Shown in pieces: positions 59,531-64,000 of a stretch of DNA of 64,000 nucleotides (position 1 is the first letter of the stretch; every line of letters begins with the position of its first letter). Made by a program: the position numbers and the translations under genes. Source of the DNA: Atherinomorus stipes (lineage: Eukaryota; Chordata; Actinopteri; Atheriniformes; Atherinidae); NCBI GenBank assembly GCA_023101725.1, contig JALJCO010007877.1:62001-126000 (forward strand), written 5' to 3'. The notes below the pieces were generated by a model, which worked only from the letters and a program-made list of their open reading frames with translations, made no database searches and had not been told where the DNA came from.

Positions 59531-62500
59531 GTGAGTACAAACAGATTCATTTTAAGGTTTCTAAGCTTTTGGGGAAAACAAATCAAGGTGATCAGAGAGA
59601 GTAGAGTGCTGAGACTGTTCGCAAGCCTCCATCAGCTGCTGGAGATGCGGCTGAGCGACTCCCATCTTTCGTTTCTCGTTTTCCTCCACCTGTCTTGACA
59701 CTTATGCTGTAACATGATGGACAACGCAGGACTCTCTCCAACATGTACATTTTATTTATTTAACTGATTCTAGGTATGGTGTAGAAGTTGGTTACAGTCG
59801 TGAGATGAGGAGCTTTCCATCACTATGAAAACGACTCTCACACTTACAGCTGAAGCCATCTGTTATCTAACTGCTATCTGATTTTTAATGTAAAGGAATG
59901 AAATGATTTGCCATTTGCTTCTTTAGAAAAACTAAAAAACCCACAAAACACCTCTCTTAAAGTTTCCCAGCCATGTCTTTACCTCCCTCTGGGGTGCCCT
60001 TTCAGTCTGACAAGCAAACTCAGCGAGCCGCCTCCAGAGGAAACGCTGGTGTTTGCTGCTTGGCTTCCTGACTGATAACTCCGTACAGTACTTCCTCTCA
60101 TTATATGTCTAATAACCACCTTCGTTATACCCCCCCCCACACACACACCTTTTTCACCTGACTGCTTCTGTTTCACTTCCTGTGTGCAGAGCTGCAAATA
60201 GCCCCTCTTTCATAACTTCTGTTTAAAGGCCAACCGAGAACAGAAATATACCAATAAATCCTTCGCCTGTGTTTGTCCCCGTTCATGCCTGTTTGTTAGA
60301 AAATCAAGAGATGTAGTTAAAATGAAAGATGAAAAATGCTTAAAATGTCTTCGACTCCATCATCATCATGCACGCAAAGAAAATAGGTTATCAGCCGGTT
60401 TTTCATCAGTTAGTTATCAATCTTTTATCCCTGAAAACATCCTCAGATTGTATCTACTCCTGCTTGCCTTTCAATGGCTTCCATAAGGATTAAACGACGA
60501 GGAGGCGTGCTTTATATGGTTTTAATGAGTCTACTGTAGAACACCACGACGAGAAGTGCATTAAAACCATAAAATGCACTGATCCAGGTTGTACCATTCA
60601 ATGTGGTCTGTCAGAGTAAACATTTTATGACATTTTTTTTTTTTTACTAAACTCGCTAAACATGTTTAAGTAAAGGATCTAATTTTATGCTGACCAACCG
60701 TTGTCCAGAGAAATGGAATGTATGATTGTCATCAGATTTTAGTCAGCTGATATGAACAAGCTGGTTTGCACGTTGCCATGGTGACACTCATAGTGGAGTG
60801 ATTTAAATTGCCAAATTACGTGTGCGTGTATATGAGAATAACGCACACCAGTTAGTGTTAGCTTACTTACTGACTGGTATAATTTTTGTTAATGAATCTA
60901 CTCTAATCTACTACTGTGGAGTTAATCTAATTGGGAAAGTAATCTGGAATTATGTGTTTCCCCCGTCTTTGTCTACATTTTCCTCAGTATATTTCCTTGA
61001 CGATGAATCGGCTTGTATGTGAAAGAGTGCATCACAACTTCAACTGTCTTCATTCATTTAACAAACATGCAGCTGCTTGACTAAAAGAAGGCTTAATTTG
61101 CCCTCTGAAGCGTGTTTGTATGATCGCATATCGGTGCGTAAAGATGCTGAATCAGTTTCATCTGCACTGATAATAAGTGTGGCTACCAATATACTTTATG
61201 ATTCAGAACCTCTGTATGCTTGTTGGGCTCGTTTGGAAAGGGAACACCTTTGAACACATCTGGGAGCTGTTTGTATAGAGCTGTAGATTCAAGAATTTTT
61301 GCTTCAGATTTCCTGTATTTCTGTAAAACACAACATTGTGTAACAGCAGTGCGTCATCATATGTCACTTAGATTTTGTACAAGTTCAGATTTTTACAACC
61401 TCTGTGGAGTGAAGGCCTCGTGCACCTCCAGTGGTATGTGGTAGTCCTGTTAGAGGGGGCGGGGATCCCAGTCTCTCCTTTCAACTCCTTTCAGTGTGCA
61501 ATATTAAGACTTGCATGTAAATTATGATATTTAGTTCATCTTGACTGATTGAAAGGCAAAGACATTACCCATTTCCTAGAGGTCCCTGTCATCTTCTATT
61601 AAACTTGCCTGTATTTCTATATATGGCATACATGTAACCCCCCCCCCCTGAATGCCTCTGCCTGTCAATCCCTCAGCCAGCTCTGTTTTGTACATCCTCT
61701 ATTTAAATGCCACCCTGCCCATGGGGCCCCTGCTCTTAATTACGAGGCCTCACCACCCCCACCATATCATCTCCTTAATGAGTTCATGGCCTTACGACCT
61801 CAGCCCCTGCACAGTGGGAATGTAGGGTAGTTCTGCTCCACACAAGCGGATCATTTAAATATAGGAGACCGGAGGCCTCGTGATTGTAGAAGGAGCTGTT
61901 ACTATAGAAAGAACCACAAATTAGGGAGAGAATATGGTAGATTTTTTACTTTTTTTTTAACTTCTACAAGTCTTATCTAATTATAAGCTAAATATTTAGG
62001 TGGGAAGGGAAGGTGGGGTTTGGATTATTTGTCTCAGAAATGTACTGACTTTGAATTCATATTCATCTGTAGATTTTTGTCTTAGCCTGTGGCGATGCAG
62101 CAGCAGAAAGACACAGCAGCTAAGATTTATTATGTTATCTGTAATATTGCCTCTTTGTCTGCAGCCTATTAGTTCCCGTTTTAACTCTCGCCTCTCTTTC
62201 TCTCTGTCAGCTATATATGTTTAAAAGAAGAATTCAATTATAGATCTGGGTTAATAGAATGGGATCCCTGTGGGAGAGGTCGAGGGATGAAATCCTCTAA
62301 TGAAACCTACATTTCAGGCACACAGCTTGCTAATGGTATAGAACTCTGTGTGTGTGCGTGTGTGTGTGTCCATGTCTGCATGAGAGGCCAAGTTCTGCTC
62401 ACAAATAGATTGAGAATTCAATGTAGAGGACAGGAAGATGGTTAACTCATTCCGTGTTTGTTTGTTTTTTTGCGGGTTGTGGAACATAATAGCCTTTATG

Positions 62501-64000
62501 TGCTCAGTCCTTCAATTCTACGGTTGTGCGAATACAGAAAAAATAAATAAATAAATAAAATAATCCAGTCCTCATCAGCTGTTAAAATGTGAAAAATGCA
62601 TCGGATGAGCAACAGCACACAACTTTTACACTCTTTCAATATTCATTTAACAAGCGATAAGATACAGTGTAAAAACCCAAGTCTGCTTCCATTAGAATTA
62701 AGAGGATAATTAACAGCCAGGTGATGTTAATTACATCCACCTGATTTAATTGATCATTATCAGTGTGAATGCGCATATAAAAGTACACGTCCTGGCTCTT
62801 TTCTGTCCTGGAGCATTAAGATGTACAAGTATGTTAACACAATGCCAAGGAGGAAAGACATCAGAAAGCTTAAATAGGCTTTAGTCTGGAAAGGACTATA
62901 AGACTTTATAAGACATGCTACAGTCAGATTATTTACAAATAGAAAAGCTTTAACACAGCTGGCAATCCTCCCAGCAATGGATGTCCCACTGAGTTCAGTT
63001 CAAGGTCAGATCCTGACACACTCACAGAAAATGAACCCCAAGAGGTACATCTCCGACTCTACAGGCCTCAGTTCACGTGTAGAACGAGGATGTGTGGTTT
63101 TATTTCATGCTCTGTCTTTGAAATATGTACATTGTTTTGTGAAGATATAGTTTCTTTGTTAGACTTATTTTGACATTCTGTCCCTCTTTAAATTGGGCTA
63201 AATGATGTGATTTCCCTCATCCTTGTGTAGAAGTGATGCTCTGTGGAATAATGCAGGCTGCTTCCTTTGTTCAGACAGCTTTGCTTTCCACATGATGGAA
63301 ACACCTTTCTTTCTTTGTATCATTTAAGGCTCCACATCTCTGTATTTTGCAGTTTTTTTGCCCTACATGTTAAATATCAATGTTCACAACAGTACAGAAA
63401 AGCTGAACAAGTATGGCTTGTTTGAGTTGCAGAAAAAAACTTTCTCTTTAAAGAGACCATTACGGCATGGCTTTATGTATTTTGGCTTTTCTTTTTTCAT
63501 GTTAAAAAAATGACTTGGTAAGAACCCCATGTTCTGATTTGTACAACCTTTTAAATTAAGTTAACTTGATAAGATGAGAAAAAAAAAGGAGAAAGCAGTT
63601 ACTGAAGGGATTAAGTGGCTGTGAGCGAGGACCCCGCCTGTCTTTCTGCCTGTCATCCATCACAAATGACATGACAGGATGTGTGTTTGATTTGTGTGTC
63701 GGCGAGAATGACTGATGCTGCTGTCAGAGAATATAAAGAACATAAAGCTTTACACTGAAACAAAAGAAGAACAGAGAGTTTCAGAAGGCTAAGTGACAAG
63801 AAAACTCAAAACAGTGGATGTCTTAGACAAGTCACAACTCTGGCAGTCAGTTTTTAGTTTAGAGCATCTGTAACACAACACATACCTCAGTCTCTATGCA
63901 CGTGTTTTATAGGTAGTCTCACACAATATCATCCACTTTTTAAAAGTACTATAACAGTGAGTTATTGTGAAATTAATGGTTGAAATGTTGATTAAAAAAT
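59531..64000 (+). other. prkcb: prkcb intron 3, partial
   Basis: Starts at the GTGAGT donor and continues past the window end. The next exon (start of C1B) was not found in any frame. It includes C/A-rich runs near 60130-60148, C10 near 61639, TG near 62350 and (AAAT)n near 62543, plus a Tc1-like relic. Confidence 0.88.
62668..63478 (+). mobile_element. Tc1-like relic interrupted by foreign DNA
   Basis: 'taattgatcattatcagtgtga', 'ctggagcattaagatgtac', then ATGCCAAGGAGGAAAGACAT (62842) mark the start of a classic fish Tc1 transposase gene (MPRRKDI). It continues through CCAAGAGGTACATCTC and CTACAGGCCTCAGTT to about 63079. Coding resemblance resumes at about 63366 (CATGTTAAATATCAATG..AAAGCTGAACAAGTATGGC) and stops near 63478. 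The 287 bp in between are unrelated. The catalytic region and 3' end are missing. Inactive. Confidence 0.8.

Noticed and set aside
59531..64000. Exon 4 of prkcb (start of C1B)
   Set aside because: No frame shows the expected DPRSKHKF-like sequence before the window end, so intron 3 continues outside.

Overview
The window is animal nuclear DNA from a ray-finned (probably teleost) fish. It is AT-rich, intron-dominated and full of fish-type transposons, such as Tc1-like elements, hAT relics, a Rex3-like LINE and tRNA-derived SINEs. The only host gene I can support is the 5' end of a conventional protein kinase C on the + strand. The residues after the first zinc finger (GPASD) and the N-terminus (MADSAA) fit PKC beta (prkcb) better than alpha or gamma.

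Gene layout: exon 1 (coding 2513-2691) holds the start codon, the autoinhibitory pseudosubstrate and the first half of the C1A domain. Exon 2 (4087-4118) is only 32 nt. Exon 3 (59448-59530) completes C1A. The three join in frame to 98 codons, and all eight predicted zinc ligands of C1A are present. Intron 1 is 1.4 kb, intron 2 is about 55.3 kb, and intron 3 runs off the window. The kinase and C2 domains lie outside.

Upstream (1-2512) there is a decayed LINE 3' end, an internally deleted Tc1-like element, then the promoter and 5' UTR.

Intron 2 works as a transposon archive. Many boundaries can be read directly from target-site duplications: 8-bp sites for hAT elements (14.1, 17.4, 48.1, 49.0 and 55.2 kb; 41.2 kb has a 9-bp repeat), TTAA for piggyBac/Kolobok-like MITEs (7.2, 7.8, 29.8 and 45.5 kb), and a 5-bp repeat around a likely solo LTR (26.6 kb). 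There are large foldback structures at 24.6, 35.7, 36.0 and 39.8 kb. A broken THAP zinc-finger exon with an intact splice donor lies at 40.7 kb.

Two nests are the most informative. At 48,986-54,057 an hAT-like element is split by a 3.9-kb element with about 730-bp, nearly identical terminal inverted repeats and a 6-bp target duplication, and it also holds a SINE. I cannot assign the 3.9-kb element to a superfamily, and it is the best candidate for something undescribed. At 55,163-58,894 another hAT-like element contains a Rex3-like LINE, a Tc1-like element (itself carrying a LINE tail) and a minus-strand SINE.

All family names rest on my recognition of sequence patterns, not on a database search. 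Boundaries without a stated target duplication are approximate.
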